In this document: positions 1 through 7,283 of the stretch, in pieces
Layout: each line of letters opens with the position of its first letter
Position numbering within the stretch: position 1 is the stretch's first letter
Assembly (NCBI GenBank): GCA_913043025.1
Contig: CAJWLM010000008.1
Location: 1 to 39,305, forward strand
DNA: 39,305 nt
Direction of reading: 5' to 3'
DNA from: an uncultured Rhodospirillaceae bacterium
Lineage (GTDB): Bacteria; Pseudomonadota; Alphaproteobacteria; UBA8366
Notes under the pieces: model-generated
Database searches by the model: none
What the model was told of the DNA's origin: nothing
Seen by the model: the letters and a program-made list of their open reading frames with translations, nothing else
Position numbers and translations under genes: made by a program

Positions 1-308
1 GCCGAATTCTTATCCCACACTGTTGCAAATCAGTCACATGTATCAAGGATGGCAGTTTTAAGCTGCTCCCGGAATTCTGAGACCAATCAAGAGGATTATT
101 CTCCTAAACCCCCCCTGTAGATTAGCAAATTTGACTGTTGTGAAAAATTATCCTCAAAGATTAAAGCGTTCCATTTACTTTGCCTGTGTAAATCTGTTTA
201 AATCACTGTACGTGATTGAACTACTGGTGATACGTTAAATTTTCATGACAAAACAGTGGACGCCCGCTGAAATCATCTAATTTCCGGGCTTTAATTAATG
301 GTAGAAGA
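1..308. other. Upstream intergenic region, no recognisable gene
   Basis: This stretch of about 300 bases precedes the first recognisable gene. One plus frame stays open from base 1 to a TAG at 118-120, but 39 codons without a start or a recognisable sequence is not enough to call the tail of a gene. From about 121 on the DNA is AT-rich. I found no convincing -35/-10 pair at standard spacing. The only clear structure is the hairpin at 262-289, listed separately. Confidence 0.5.
262..289 (+). terminator. GC-based hairpin just upstream of the YrdC-like gene
   Basis: GCCCG (262-266) pairs with CGGGC (285-289). After a two-base bulge (CT), GAAAT (269-273) pairs with ATTTC (280-284), leaving the six-base loop CATCTA. 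This gives ten base pairs, followed by a short TTTAATT tract. It could terminate transcription entering from the left, or be a 5' leader hairpin about 19 bases ahead of the ATG at 309. The tail has only three consecutive T, so intrinsic termination would be weak. Confidence 0.4.
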
Positions 309-1094
309 ATGACTGAAACTGCGGTATGCCGCCAATGGAGCGGTAACATAGATCCTGATGCATTAGAAGTTTTAAGAAAGCCGGGTGGTATTATCGTGAG
401 CCCAACAAAGGTTGGCTACATTATAATTACTACTGATGAACGCGGCCTAGATCGAAAATTTGATGTAAAAGAGCGTGCGCGCAATAAACCGGGCGTAGTT
501 CTCTGCAGTTCGATCAATCAACTTGAAGATTTAGCTGTGCTTAACAATGAAATACTGAATTTTTATCAGGATCACTGGGACCATGATATACTGCTAGGCT
601 GCATCTTGCCTTGGTCTGAATCAGGGAAATCGTTTATCCCTGACGACGGCTCACAGAACTACATGATGGATAAACGCGAAACGAGTTGTTTTGTGATACG
701 CTTCGGTACACCATCCGAACAGTTTGCAGAGGTTCTTTGGGAAGAAGATCAAAAGCTCTGCTTTGCAAGCTCGGCTAACCCATCCGGGCAAGGAAACCGC
801 GGCATCGTTTCCGGGATCGGATCTAAAATTGAGTCGGGCGTGGATATGATTGTTGCTGCCGATGAATACGTTGCCTCAATACAGCCCAATAGTAGCGAAA
901 AAACCCGCTATGAGCAGGGTGTTATGATATCAATGGTCGATGAGCAAGGCGTACTAGTACCGGAACAAAAGGGCCAGCGTGGAGTTCTTCCTGCTCCCAC
1001 TCTTATTCGGAAGGGCCTGAGCGTGGACAAAATCACAAACTTGCTGTCTGACCACTTTAATACCTGGGACTTCAGGCAGGGTGCATACTACTAA
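309..1094 (+). CDS. Sua5/YciO/YrdC-family protein
   Basis: This 261-residue protein carries the RNA/nucleotide-binding fold of the YrdC family, whose best-known members (TsaC, Sua5) make threonylcarbamoyl-adenylate for t6A tRNA modification. The visible family marks are an N-terminal GGIIVSPTKVGYIII segment (the position of PTDTVYGL in TsaC), a KERARNKPGVVL segment matching the KxRxxxxP substrate loop, and a SSANPSGQGNRG segment matching the SxNxSG motif. It is longer than TsaC (about 190 residues) and shorter than Sua5 (about 340), and its N-terminal motif is divergent, so it may be a YciO-like paralogue rather than the essential t6A enzyme. ATG start; the only upstream signal is a weak purine stretch. 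It faces the SDR gene tail-to-tail with a 9-base gap. Confidence 0.75.
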   Translation: MTETAVCRQWSGNIDPDALEVLRKPGGIIVSPTKVGYIIITTDERGLDRKFDVKERARNKPGVVLCSSINQLEDLAVLNNEILNFYQDHWDHDILLGCILPWSESGKSFIPDDGSQNYMMDKRETSCFVIRFGTPSEQFAEVLWEEDQKLCFASSANPSGQGNRGIVSGIGSKIESGVDMIVAADEYVASIQPNSSEKTRYEQGVMISMVDEQGVLVPEQKGQRGVLPAPTLIRKGLSVDKITNLLSDHFNTWDFRQGAYY

Positions 1095-1103
1095 AATTAA
1101 AAA

Positions 1104-1799
1104 TTAGAAGTTTTCGCACCATGGACGTAGCTCAATTTCCCAACTCCATGCACTTCTGTGTTGCTGCAACACCTGAAAATAAGTGTCAGCGATTGCCTCG
1201 GGCTTAAGCAATCCATTTTTTTTGTTCTTCTCATTACGTGGATCAGCATCTCCGGTAGAAATACCCCCATCTATTACAAAATGAGCAACGTGAATATTTT
1301 TTGGTCCAAGTTCACGAGCTAAACTTTGGGCAAGACCCCTTAATCCGAATTTTGAGATCGCGAATGGAGATGATTTTGGGTAACCTTTTATACTAGCAGA
1401 TGCACCGGTGAAAAAAATAGCACCCTGCCCCAGTCTTAACATTCGTTTAGCAGCCTCCTGACCAACCACGAAACCACCATAACATGATGTTAATATTGAT
1501 TTTTTTACATCGTCAGGGTTGAGCGCCTCTATCCCGCCCCGCAAACGTCCGCTCGCATTGAAGAGCACTAACGACAAATCCCCTAATTCAGAGTCTGCCC
1601 ACTCATAAAGCGCAGAAATCGATTGTGGGTCGCTGCAATCACAGGCCTTACAAATAGCATTGCAAGCAGAAGCTACCCCACAAAGCTTATCAATATCTCG
1701 TGCCGCCAACGCTACCTTATATCCGTTATCCGAAAGGCGCCGCGCAAAAGCTGCACTAAGCCCCTTTCCCGCGCCCACGATCAAGGCGGTTTTAGTCAT
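1104..1799 (-). CDS. SDR-family oxidoreductase with Phe in the catalytic Tyr position
   Basis: This 231-residue short-chain dehydrogenase/reductase has a Rossmann nucleotide-binding loop GAGKGLS at residues 9-15 and the NASG motif at 81-84. The active-site segment reads SPFAISKFGLRGLAQ, so the usual YxxxK motif is FxxxK (Phe146, Lys150). The catalytic Lys is kept and the proton-donating Tyr is not. From memory, a subgroup of proteobacterial SDRs shares this FAxxKFALR pattern and ends in a VxxVIDG segment, seen here as HFVIDGGI. Its activity may therefore not be a standard carbonyl reduction. The start codon overlaps the stop of the upstream nitroreductase gene by four bases (ATGA), so the two are probably translated together and may act on one substrate. 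The substrate cannot be told from sequence. Confidence 0.85.
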   Translation of the reverse strand: MTKTALIVGAGKGLSAAFARRLSDNGYKVALAARDIDKLCGVASACNAICKACDCSDPQSISALYEWADSELGDLSLVLFNASGRLRGGIEALNPDDVKKSILTSCYGGFVVGQEAAKRMLRLGQGAIFFTGASASIKGYPKSSPFAISKFGLRGLAQSLARELGPKNIHVAHFVIDGGISTGDADPRNEKNKKNGLLKPEAIADTYFQVLQQHRSAWSWEIELRPWCENF

Positions 1800-2551
1800 A
1801 CTGCTGCTTCCTCATCATAAAATTCAAAGTTTGCGAAACTGGATAATGGTTCCCGCTCAGGACGATATTTGTTTACTTCTTGTTTGGGATCGGCATAACC
1901 AATCGCCATACCGCAGACCACAGTTTCATTATCCGGTATTCCAAGGTGTTCTCTGATAATGTTATGGTAATCGCTGAACGCTGCTTGCGCACAAGTATGT
2001 AATCCATGTCCTCTAGCCGACACCATAATATTTTGCATGAACATTCCCAAATCCATCCAACTACCAATTTCAAGGTCGTTGTGAACAGAAAATATCATCC
2101 CGACTGGCGCGTCAAAAAACGTATAATTACGGGCTCGCTGTTGACGCATTTTCTCAGTTTCTCCTTTTGCAATACCTAGCGTTTGATAAAGCCCAATACC
2201 GCAGGCCCTTCGTCGTGCTTTGTATGGCTCGAAAAACTCATCCGGGTAGTACTTCCAGCTTCTTTCATCGCCATTGTCGCCGGAAAAGAATGCCTCACAG
2301 ATAGCATCAGAAAGTCTTTGGCGCGGTTTTCCCGCTAAAATCGTGACTTTCCATGGCTGCATGTTCGTGCCGCTTGGAGCCCACGCAGCGACAGAAAGAA
2401 TCTGTTTTATGAGCCTGCGCTCAACTGGCGTTGATAAAAATGCACGTGTGGAGCCACGACTTACGATCGCCCTGTCAACCAGATTCAAAGTATCCAGACA
2501 ATCATTATCATTGGGATTTATTTTCTCTTCATTTTCGGCCGTACTTGACAT
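1796..2551 (-). CDS. Nitroreductase-family FMN oxidoreductase
   Basis: This 251-residue protein belongs to the nitroreductase fold, dimeric FMN enzymes that use NAD(P)H to reduce nitro groups, quinones or enals. Visible FMN-binding marks are SRGSTRAF at residues 31-38 and APSGTNMQPW at 58-67, and a C-terminal GMAIGYAD segment is typical of the family. The first 20 or so residues are acidic and look unstructured. It is the first gene of a two-gene unit with the SDR, overlapping it by four bases. A perfect 13-bp inverted repeat lies 25-72 bases upstream of the start and may be an operator or a leader hairpin. The physiological substrate is unknown; nitro-aromatic or quinone reduction is family knowledge only. 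Confidence 0.88.
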   Translation of the reverse strand: MSSTAENEEKINPNDNDCLDTLNLVDRAIVSRGSTRAFLSTPVERRLIKQILSVAAWAPSGTNMQPWKVTILAGKPRQRLSDAICEAFFSGDNGDERSWKYYPDEFFEPYKARRRACGIGLYQTLGIAKGETEKMRQQRARNYTFFDAPVGMIFSVHNDLEIGSWMDLGMFMQNIMVSARGHGLHTCAQAAFSDYHNIIREHLGIPDNETVVCGMAIGYADPKQEVNKYRPEREPLSSFANFEFYDEEAAV

Positions 2552-2575
2552 TACTTTCCTTTACTTATTTAATAG

Positions 2576-2623
2576 AAATATAATTACAGTAATACCAATA
2601 ATTTGAAGCATGTAATTATATTT
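2576..2623. repeat. Perfect 13-bp inverted repeat upstream of the nitroreductase operon
   Basis: AAATATAATTACA (2576-2588) is the exact reverse complement of TGTAATTATATTT (2611-2623), with a 22-base spacer. It lies between the divergent nitroreductase and lipoprotein genes, much closer to the nitroreductase start at 2551. It could bind a dimeric regulator or form a hairpin in the nitroreductase leader. AT-richness raises the chance of a random repeat, but 13 perfect pairs is long. Confidence 0.5.
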
Positions 2624-2834
2624 GATATTATCAACACAATCAGCGCAATGTTTATAATTTAAAAAACAACCTCTGCCTTAACACATCCGTAGGTTAACTG
2701 ATATGCGAAAACAGCGCAGACTTGATTGAATGCATAGAAAGCCAGTAACAGGGGATGAAGTGATATTAGTATACAAGTCGTTATAGTAATACTCACATGC
2801 AAAAAAGTACGGAGACGATCGAACAGGATTTCAG

Positions 2835-3449
2835 ATGGCAAAGTCAGATAAGTCATTAACCAATACGTTTTATGCGGTATCTTTTATCCTGTTGATCATG
2901 TTGGCAGGCTGCAGGTCAGCGCCATTGGTACCTACAGCGCCAGGAACTACCGGAAGCATCACACGTTCGAGTTTCCAACCCACAACTGATATACCAATAC
3001 CCAACGGCGCTCGATTTGATGCAGACGCATCCCTCGTGCTCAGTAGCAAAGATTACTGGACCGGACGCCTTGTTCTTGATGCAGATCAAAGTATCAGTAA
3101 GATTTTTGCATTTTATCAGCAGCAGATGCCCCAATTAAATTGGAAACCCGTTGCAAGCGTTTTATCCACAACAAGCGTCCTAACATTTATTCGGAAAAAT
3201 AGAACCGCGACCGTTCAAATCACCCCAAAGAACTGGAGGGGTTCTGAAATTTCGATTACCGTTGCCATTCGTGACCCGGATACAACGGGTGGCGTTGAAA
3301 CAAGTCCTCTGCCAATTCCTGGAAGTAGTAATCTAAAGTTTGACCCGCCAAGCAAACCTGTCTCATCCATTCAAAGCCCCATCCCCTCGCCTTCAAACTC
3401 TTCTGGCGACGGACCAAAATTTCAACAGCAAATTCCTCGGGTATATTAA
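2835..3449 (+). CDS. Putative lipoprotein of unknown function
   Basis: This 204-residue protein starts with a short basic stretch, a hydrophobic segment (FYAVSFILLIMLAGC) and a lipobox LAGC with Cys26, so it should be lipidated and anchored in the envelope. The middle (about residues 50-150) is a compact domain with an IPNGARFDADASLVL segment and a DYWTGRLVL segment. The tail from about 150 is rich in Pro and Ser and probably disordered. I recall similar lipoproteins in other alphaproteobacteria but no functional name. It is monocistronic, divergent from the nitroreductase unit and convergent with the next exported protein. No enzymatic motif is visible. Confidence 0.7.
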   Translation: MAKSDKSLTNTFYAVSFILLIMLAGCRSAPLVPTAPGTTGSITRSSFQPTTDIPIPNGARFDADASLVLSSKDYWTGRLVLDADQSISKIFAFYQQQMPQLNWKPVASVLSTTSVLTFIRKNRTATVQITPKNWRGSEISITVAIRDPDTTGGVETSPLPIPGSSNLKFDPPSKPVSSIQSPIPSPSNSSGDGPKFQQQIPRVY

Positions 3450-3539
3450 GAGCTGAAAAATCTGTTACCCTATGCAGTTATATGAGCCGTTTAATTTCTT
3501 GGGTGGCAATTGATGCAAGTTCCATCGATTAAATATTTC

Positions 3540-3578
3540 ATTTAATGTCCACCATTGGTTTACATTGTGACATTAAAT
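3540..3578. repeat. 10-bp perfect inverted repeat between convergent genes
   Basis: ATTTAATGTC (3540-3549) and GACATTAAAT (3569-3578) are perfect reverse complements with a 19-base spacer. They lie between the convergent lipoprotein gene and the unknown exported-protein gene. The position suits a bidirectional transcription end, but the stem is AT-rich and no T-run follows on either side, so the role is uncertain. Confidence 0.35.
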
Positions 3579-3676
3579 TGACACCGCGGAAAATTCTAAA
3601 CGCATTTTTTTAAAACAGAAATTAAGAGCGTTCATCAAAGCGATGATTATCGCAATCTAGATACCGGTTTGCCCAG

Positions 3677-4273
3677 TCATCTAAGAACAATGTTTACGCG
3701 TGTTACTGTCCTGCCAAACTTTTCGATTAAAGGAGGAATCATTTGCATCAATAAATCCCTCTTCCTCCAGCCTTTTAACTTAGCTATGGCTCTCCCCCGC
3801 CACACACAACTTAAATCATTGGTGTCACTAACCTCAATCACAAACCGAAGATAGGTTGCCAGAGTTTGATAGGTAGGCCCCCCTCTTTCACCCCCAAGAA
3901 CACTATCGGAATTGCTTCGCCATAAATGGACAAATACTTCGTTTCCGGCCCAGCTATTACTTTGAGCTTCGACAGTCACCGTTTTGGATGAGCTATCGTG
4001 TATTTGCTCGATCTCTGTGCGATAAAGAATTCTTAACATTGGTTGAAGATGCAAACGCATTCCCTCAGATTCAAAGGCGGCAACAATATAATCTTTTACT
4101 GATCGATCTAGGAGGCTATCTGTCTCGGCTACAACTTCGAATGAAGGCCCCGGTGAAATCGACTTACAATTCTCTGATCCTAAAATTGCCTGCGCAGAAA
4201 CACTAACACCGAAGAAACAGATCAAGTGAACCCATACCAGAAAACTTATTGGTTGATGCAGTTTTTTCCTCAT
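3677..4273 (-). CDS. Putative exported protein of unknown function
   Basis: This 198-residue protein has a clear signal peptide: MRKK, then the hydrophobic FLVWVHLICFFGVSVSA, with a probable cleavage near SAQA at residues 26-29. The mature part has two Cys residues that could form a disulfide in the periplasm (NCKS near 36, SCVW near 155). The C-terminal third, LRFVIEVSDTNDLSCVWRG, resembles beta-strand repeats in envelope proteins that compare conserved outer-membrane components, but I cannot assign a family. It stands alone on minus: convergent with the lipoprotein gene and divergent from the LLM gene. No catalytic motif is visible. Start chosen at the ATG giving a complete signal peptide. 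Confidence 0.65.
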   Translation of the reverse strand: MRKKLHQPISFLVWVHLICFFGVSVSAQAILGSENCKSISPGPSFEVVAETDSLLDRSVKDYIVAAFESEGMRLHLQPMLRILYRTEIEQIHDSSSKTVTVEAQSNSWAGNEVFVHLWRSNSDSVLGGERGGPTYQTLATYLRFVIEVSDTNDLSCVWRGRAIAKLKGWRKRDLLMQMIPPLIEKFGRTVTRVNIVLR

Positions 4274-4516
4274 GCCTTTTCAAACCATCGTGCTGTGTTA
4301 AAACGTTAAGTGTAGTATCAATATTTCAGACTGCCTTCATGAGCACAATCGCCATTTTATTCGCAGACCTTTGTACCTTTAAAGATCTGAACGCCAATAC
4401 AATTATGTACCACAGCACATCAACCCATTAGCAAAACTACGCGATGATACCCCAAATACGGTTTCGAGAGCGCATAAAAAAATTTACGTTAAAAAACAAA
4501 GGGAGATCGTTATCAT

Positions 4517-5542
4517 ATGTACCTATACTCAAATGATAGAATTGGCTTTGCAGTCACGCTCCTTCCCAACGATCTCGACGAATTCGTGTCATGGTGCAGG
4601 ACTGCGGAAGCATCAGGTTTTAATGCCGTCGGCATTGGCGACTCACAGTCTCTATATCGTGAAACTTTTCTAGCATCAGCACTTGCCTTGCAAAAGACCA
4701 CGGACATCAAAGTAGGGCCCAGAGTTATAAATCCCATCACGAGGCATCCCGCAGTGTCAGCATCCGGCGTGTTAACACTCGAAGAAATAGCCCCCGGACG
4801 TGCGCTTTTGGGAATAGGAACCGGTGATAGCTCCGTACATAATGCAGGCGTTAAACCAGCGAATATGGCAAGGACTAAAGATTATACGATCGCGATAAAG
4901 GAACTACTTACAAAGGGAGAAACCGTTTATCAGGGTGAAACAGCACGCCTCACCTGGGGTAGGGCTGATATTCCTGTATACGTCGCTGCATCAGGCCCTA
5001 AAACGCTCGAATTGGCTGGTGAAATAGCGGATGGCGTCATTATTCAAACAGGTTTACTTCCTGAGGTTGTTGAGGATGCTTTGAGCTGTATTAAGAGAGG
5101 CGCCGAACGAGCGGGTCGTGATTTTAACAAAATTGACAAAACGTGGTTTCCTTGGGTGAATGTCGCTGCCAATAAGGAAGAAGCTATTGAAAACATCCTG
5201 CATTCCTTGGCCTCAGGAGCCAAACACCTTGGGCGTTTCACAACTAAAGGGAAGCACATCCCTGATAGTATGGTTCCTCTGATAGAGAAGGTGTATGCCG
5301 AATACAAGTTTGAACAACATCAAATACCGGGCAATGATAATGGCAAATTGATCAAAAAACTTGGATTGGCAGAATACCTCGCAGACCGCTTCGCTATTGT
5401 AGGCAATTCGAAAGATTGTGCGCGGAAAGTAAAAGAGGCAGCAGAGGCCGGCGCAAAACACTTTTGGATGAGTGTTCATTTCCCAAACAAAGAGGACTTC
5501 ATGCGGGAATGGAACGAAAAAGTAATTAAAACAGTTAACTGA
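4517..5542 (+). CDS. LLM-class (luciferase-like) flavin-dependent oxidoreductase
   Basis: This 341-residue protein belongs to the bacterial-luciferase-like superfamily, TIM-barrel enzymes using FMN or F420. Signs are the opening RIGFAVTL strand, the GFNAVGIGDSQ segment, the NPITRHPAVSASGVLTLEEIAPGRALLGIGTGDS region, and the IPVYVAASGPKTLELAGEIADGVI segment, which together are characteristic of the Mer/monooxygenase branch. The C-terminal segment AAEAGAKHFWMSVHFPN completes the barrel. The start ATG lies 11 bases after a GGGAG sequence (4501-4505), a rather long spacing, but no other in-frame start is near. A D-2-hydroxyacid dehydrogenase follows 21 bases downstream, so the two are probably one transcript. 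Whether the cofactor is FMN or F420, and what is oxidised, cannot be read from sequence. Confidence 0.87.
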   Translation: MYLYSNDRIGFAVTLLPNDLDEFVSWCRTAEASGFNAVGIGDSQSLYRETFLASALALQKTTDIKVGPRVINPITRHPAVSASGVLTLEEIAPGRALLGIGTGDSSVHNAGVKPANMARTKDYTIAIKELLTKGETVYQGETARLTWGRADIPVYVAASGPKTLELAGEIADGVIIQTGLLPEVVEDALSCIKRGAERAGRDFNKIDKTWFPWVNVAANKEEAIENILHSLASGAKHLGRFTTKGKHIPDSMVPLIEKVYAEYKFEQHQIPGNDNGKLIKKLGLAEYLADRFAIVGNSKDCARKVKEAAEAGAKHFWMSVHFPNKEDFMREWNEKVIKTVN

Positions 5543-5563
5543 AGAATAATTTTGAGAATTAAT

Positions 5564-6547
5564 ATGAGCAAAAAAGTATTAATTACTGCTGACGGTATAG
5601 GTCAGGAGGGTTTAGATTATTTTAAACAAAAAGGTGTGGCAGTTTACGACTCAAATAATCCATCTCCAGTAGAAGAATTGATTGAGACCGCCAGTTGCCA
5701 ACAGGTTGATGCCATAGTTGTGCGCCGAGCGTCTATCACACCCGCTGTGATGGATGCCTCCGCAAAACTCAAAGGTATAATAAAGGTCGGCGCTGGGCTT
5801 GATTCTATTGACATTAATGCTGCTACGGAACGTGGCATTGTAGTATGCAATGGTGCGGGCTTGAATGCTCAAGCAACAGCAGAGCTTGCTTTCTCCCTAA
5901 TTTTAACGGTTTCGCGCAATATTGTTCCTCTAACAGTTGAAATGCGGGAAGGAATTTGGTCACAGAATCAGTACTGTGTCGCGGGACTGTCGGGGCAAAC
6001 TCTTGGCATTGTTGGCCTTGGCCATATAGGGAGGATTGTTGCATCGATGGCTCGTCCTTTCGGTGTGAAACTTTGTGCCTTCAGCCCCAATGCTCCAACG
6101 AAAGCTTTCGGCACCGACATAAAATGTATGAATACCATTGAGGAACTCCTTCAGATCTCCGATATCGTAAGTGTTCATGCGCCTGGCCGACCGCAATACC
6201 ACCATTTATTCAATGAAAAAACCTTTGCAATGATGAAACCCACGGCTTACTTCATCAATAATGGTCGAGGTTCGATTGTTGATGAATTAGCTTTGGCTAA
6301 AGCTCTTTCAAAAGGAATAATCGCCGGAGCTGGCTTGGACGTTTTTGACCCGGAGCCACCTACACCTGACAATCCACTGCTGCGCGCGCCTAATTTGGTT
6401 ATGACCCCTCACGTGTCGTCCCGAACACAAACCGTAATCAAAACTACTGCTCGCCAAGCAGCAGTAAACGCGTGTCGGATTATCGACGGCAAAAAACCAG
6501 AGAAAAAGTTTCTAGTTAATCCAGAAGTTTACGGCGCCAGCCAATAA
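5564..6547 (+). CDS. D-2-hydroxyacid dehydrogenase (phosphoglycerate-dehydrogenase-like)
   Basis: This 327-residue NAD-dependent dehydrogenase has a split substrate domain and a central Rossmann domain. The nucleotide loop is LGIVGLGHIG. The catalytic triad is visible as Arg in NNGRGSIVDE, Glu in DVFDPEPP and His in TPHVSS. It is most like SerA-type 3-phosphoglycerate or 2-hydroxyacid dehydrogenases, but lacks the C-terminal ACT domain of long SerA forms. A TTG at 5552 would add four residues; I prefer the ATG at 5564, where MSKKVLIT starts the first strand. It follows the LLM gene by 21 bases, suggesting a shared catabolic step such as oxidation then reduction of a 2-hydroxy acid. That pairing is inference. 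Confidence 0.88.
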   Translation: MSKKVLITADGIGQEGLDYFKQKGVAVYDSNNPSPVEELIETASCQQVDAIVVRRASITPAVMDASAKLKGIIKVGAGLDSIDINAATERGIVVCNGAGLNAQATAELAFSLILTVSRNIVPLTVEMREGIWSQNQYCVAGLSGQTLGIVGLGHIGRIVASMARPFGVKLCAFSPNAPTKAFGTDIKCMNTIEELLQISDIVSVHAPGRPQYHHLFNEKTFAMMKPTAYFINNGRGSIVDELALAKALSKGIIAGAGLDVFDPEPPTPDNPLLRAPNLVMTPHVSSRTQTVIKTTARQAAVNACRIIDGKKPEKKFLVNPEVYGASQ

Positions 6548-6561
6548 GAATCGCATGCCTC

Positions 6562-6594
6562 TTACTCAAGCTAATTGTGGCGCTTGGTGAGTAA
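6562..6594 (+). terminator. Possible imperfect hairpin between convergent genes
   Basis: TTACTC (6562-6567) pairs with GAGTAA (6589-6594), and AAGC (6568-6571) pairs with GCTT (6582-6585), with a three-base bulge and a ten-base loop. It lies just past the hydroxyacid dehydrogenase stop, before the convergent coaD. It is not followed by a T-run, so this is a weak terminator candidate only. Confidence 0.25.
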
Positions 6595-6775
6595 AGCCAG
6601 GGATAAACAAAGATGGCATTAGGAGTAAAGCTCAGGCTCAGGCCCAGTCCTTCAAATCGCTTTCAGCAAAAGCAGCTTGACTAAGCTCCAACGTAGCAAA
6701 GAGAGTTGAGTGACTAGACAGAATAGCCCTATAAAATAACAAAATATTTTTTAAAGTTCAAAAGCGCACAACGCA

Positions 6776-7282
6776 CTATTTCTGAGAAAATTTTCCTCGC
6801 ATGGCACTCGCAACCTCGGCCGGGACAAACTGCTCAATATCGCCACCGAGTTGACATATTTCCTTTACCAAGCTAGAGGCCACAAATAAATAATTCTCGC
6901 TCGCCATGAGGAATACTGTCTCAACTTGATCCTCAAGTTTCCGGTTCATTGAGGCCATCTGAAACTCATAATCAAAATCTGAGACAGCTCGTAAACCGCG
7001 TATTAGCATACTAGCGCCACATTCCACCGCAGTTTCCACCAATAGCCCCTGAACTCCTCGCGCCTCTATTTTTATACCATACTTTTCAGCTAATGGTGCG
7101 GTCTGTTCCTGAACCATTGCGATGCGCTCATTGAAAGTGAACACAGGTGATTTGCTCGCATTTATGGCAACTGCAATAATAAGGCGATCAACGAGATGTG
7201 CTGCCGCACGCTCAACAATATCCAAATGTCCATTAGTGATTGGATCGAATGTCCCAGGATAGAGGCCTACTCTTTCGCCCAT
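6776..7282 (-). CDS. coaD: Phosphopantetheine adenylyltransferase
   Basis: This 168-residue enzyme carries out the penultimate step of coenzyme A synthesis, transferring AMP from ATP to 4'-phosphopantetheine in the cytoplasm. The nucleotidyltransferase signature is intact: GLYPGTFDPITNGHLD at residues 6-21 holds the T/HxGH motif, and SSLVKEICQLGGD holds the second ATP loop (SSxxRE in many members, with Lys here). IRGLRAVSDFDYE is the pantetheine-side segment. The length is normal. It begins one base after the gyrA stop (TGA-T-ATG), so it is translated from the same message, an order common in alphaproteobacteria. Confidence 0.97.
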   Translation of the reverse strand: MGERVGLYPGTFDPITNGHLDIVERAAAHLVDRLIIAVAINASKSPVFTFNERIAMVQEQTAPLAEKYGIKIEARGVQGLLVETAVECGASMLIRGLRAVSDFDYEFQMASMNRKLEDQVETVFLMASENYLFVASSLVKEICQLGGDIEQFVPAEVASAMRGKFSQK

Positions 7283-7283
7283 A

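Noticed and set aside
1-120. Tail of an upstream gene
   Set aside because: A frame is open to TAG at 118-120, but 39 codons without family resemblance is expected by chance often enough.
2659-2856. 65-codon hydrophobic minus-strand frame
   Set aside because: It overlaps the start of the lipoprotein gene and lacks a ribosome site; the hydrophobicity follows from local base composition.
4290-4418. 8-bp complementary pair GTGCTGTG and CACAGCAC
   Set aside because: The arms are about 113 bases apart and one lies in a spacer without other structure, so chance is the better explanation.
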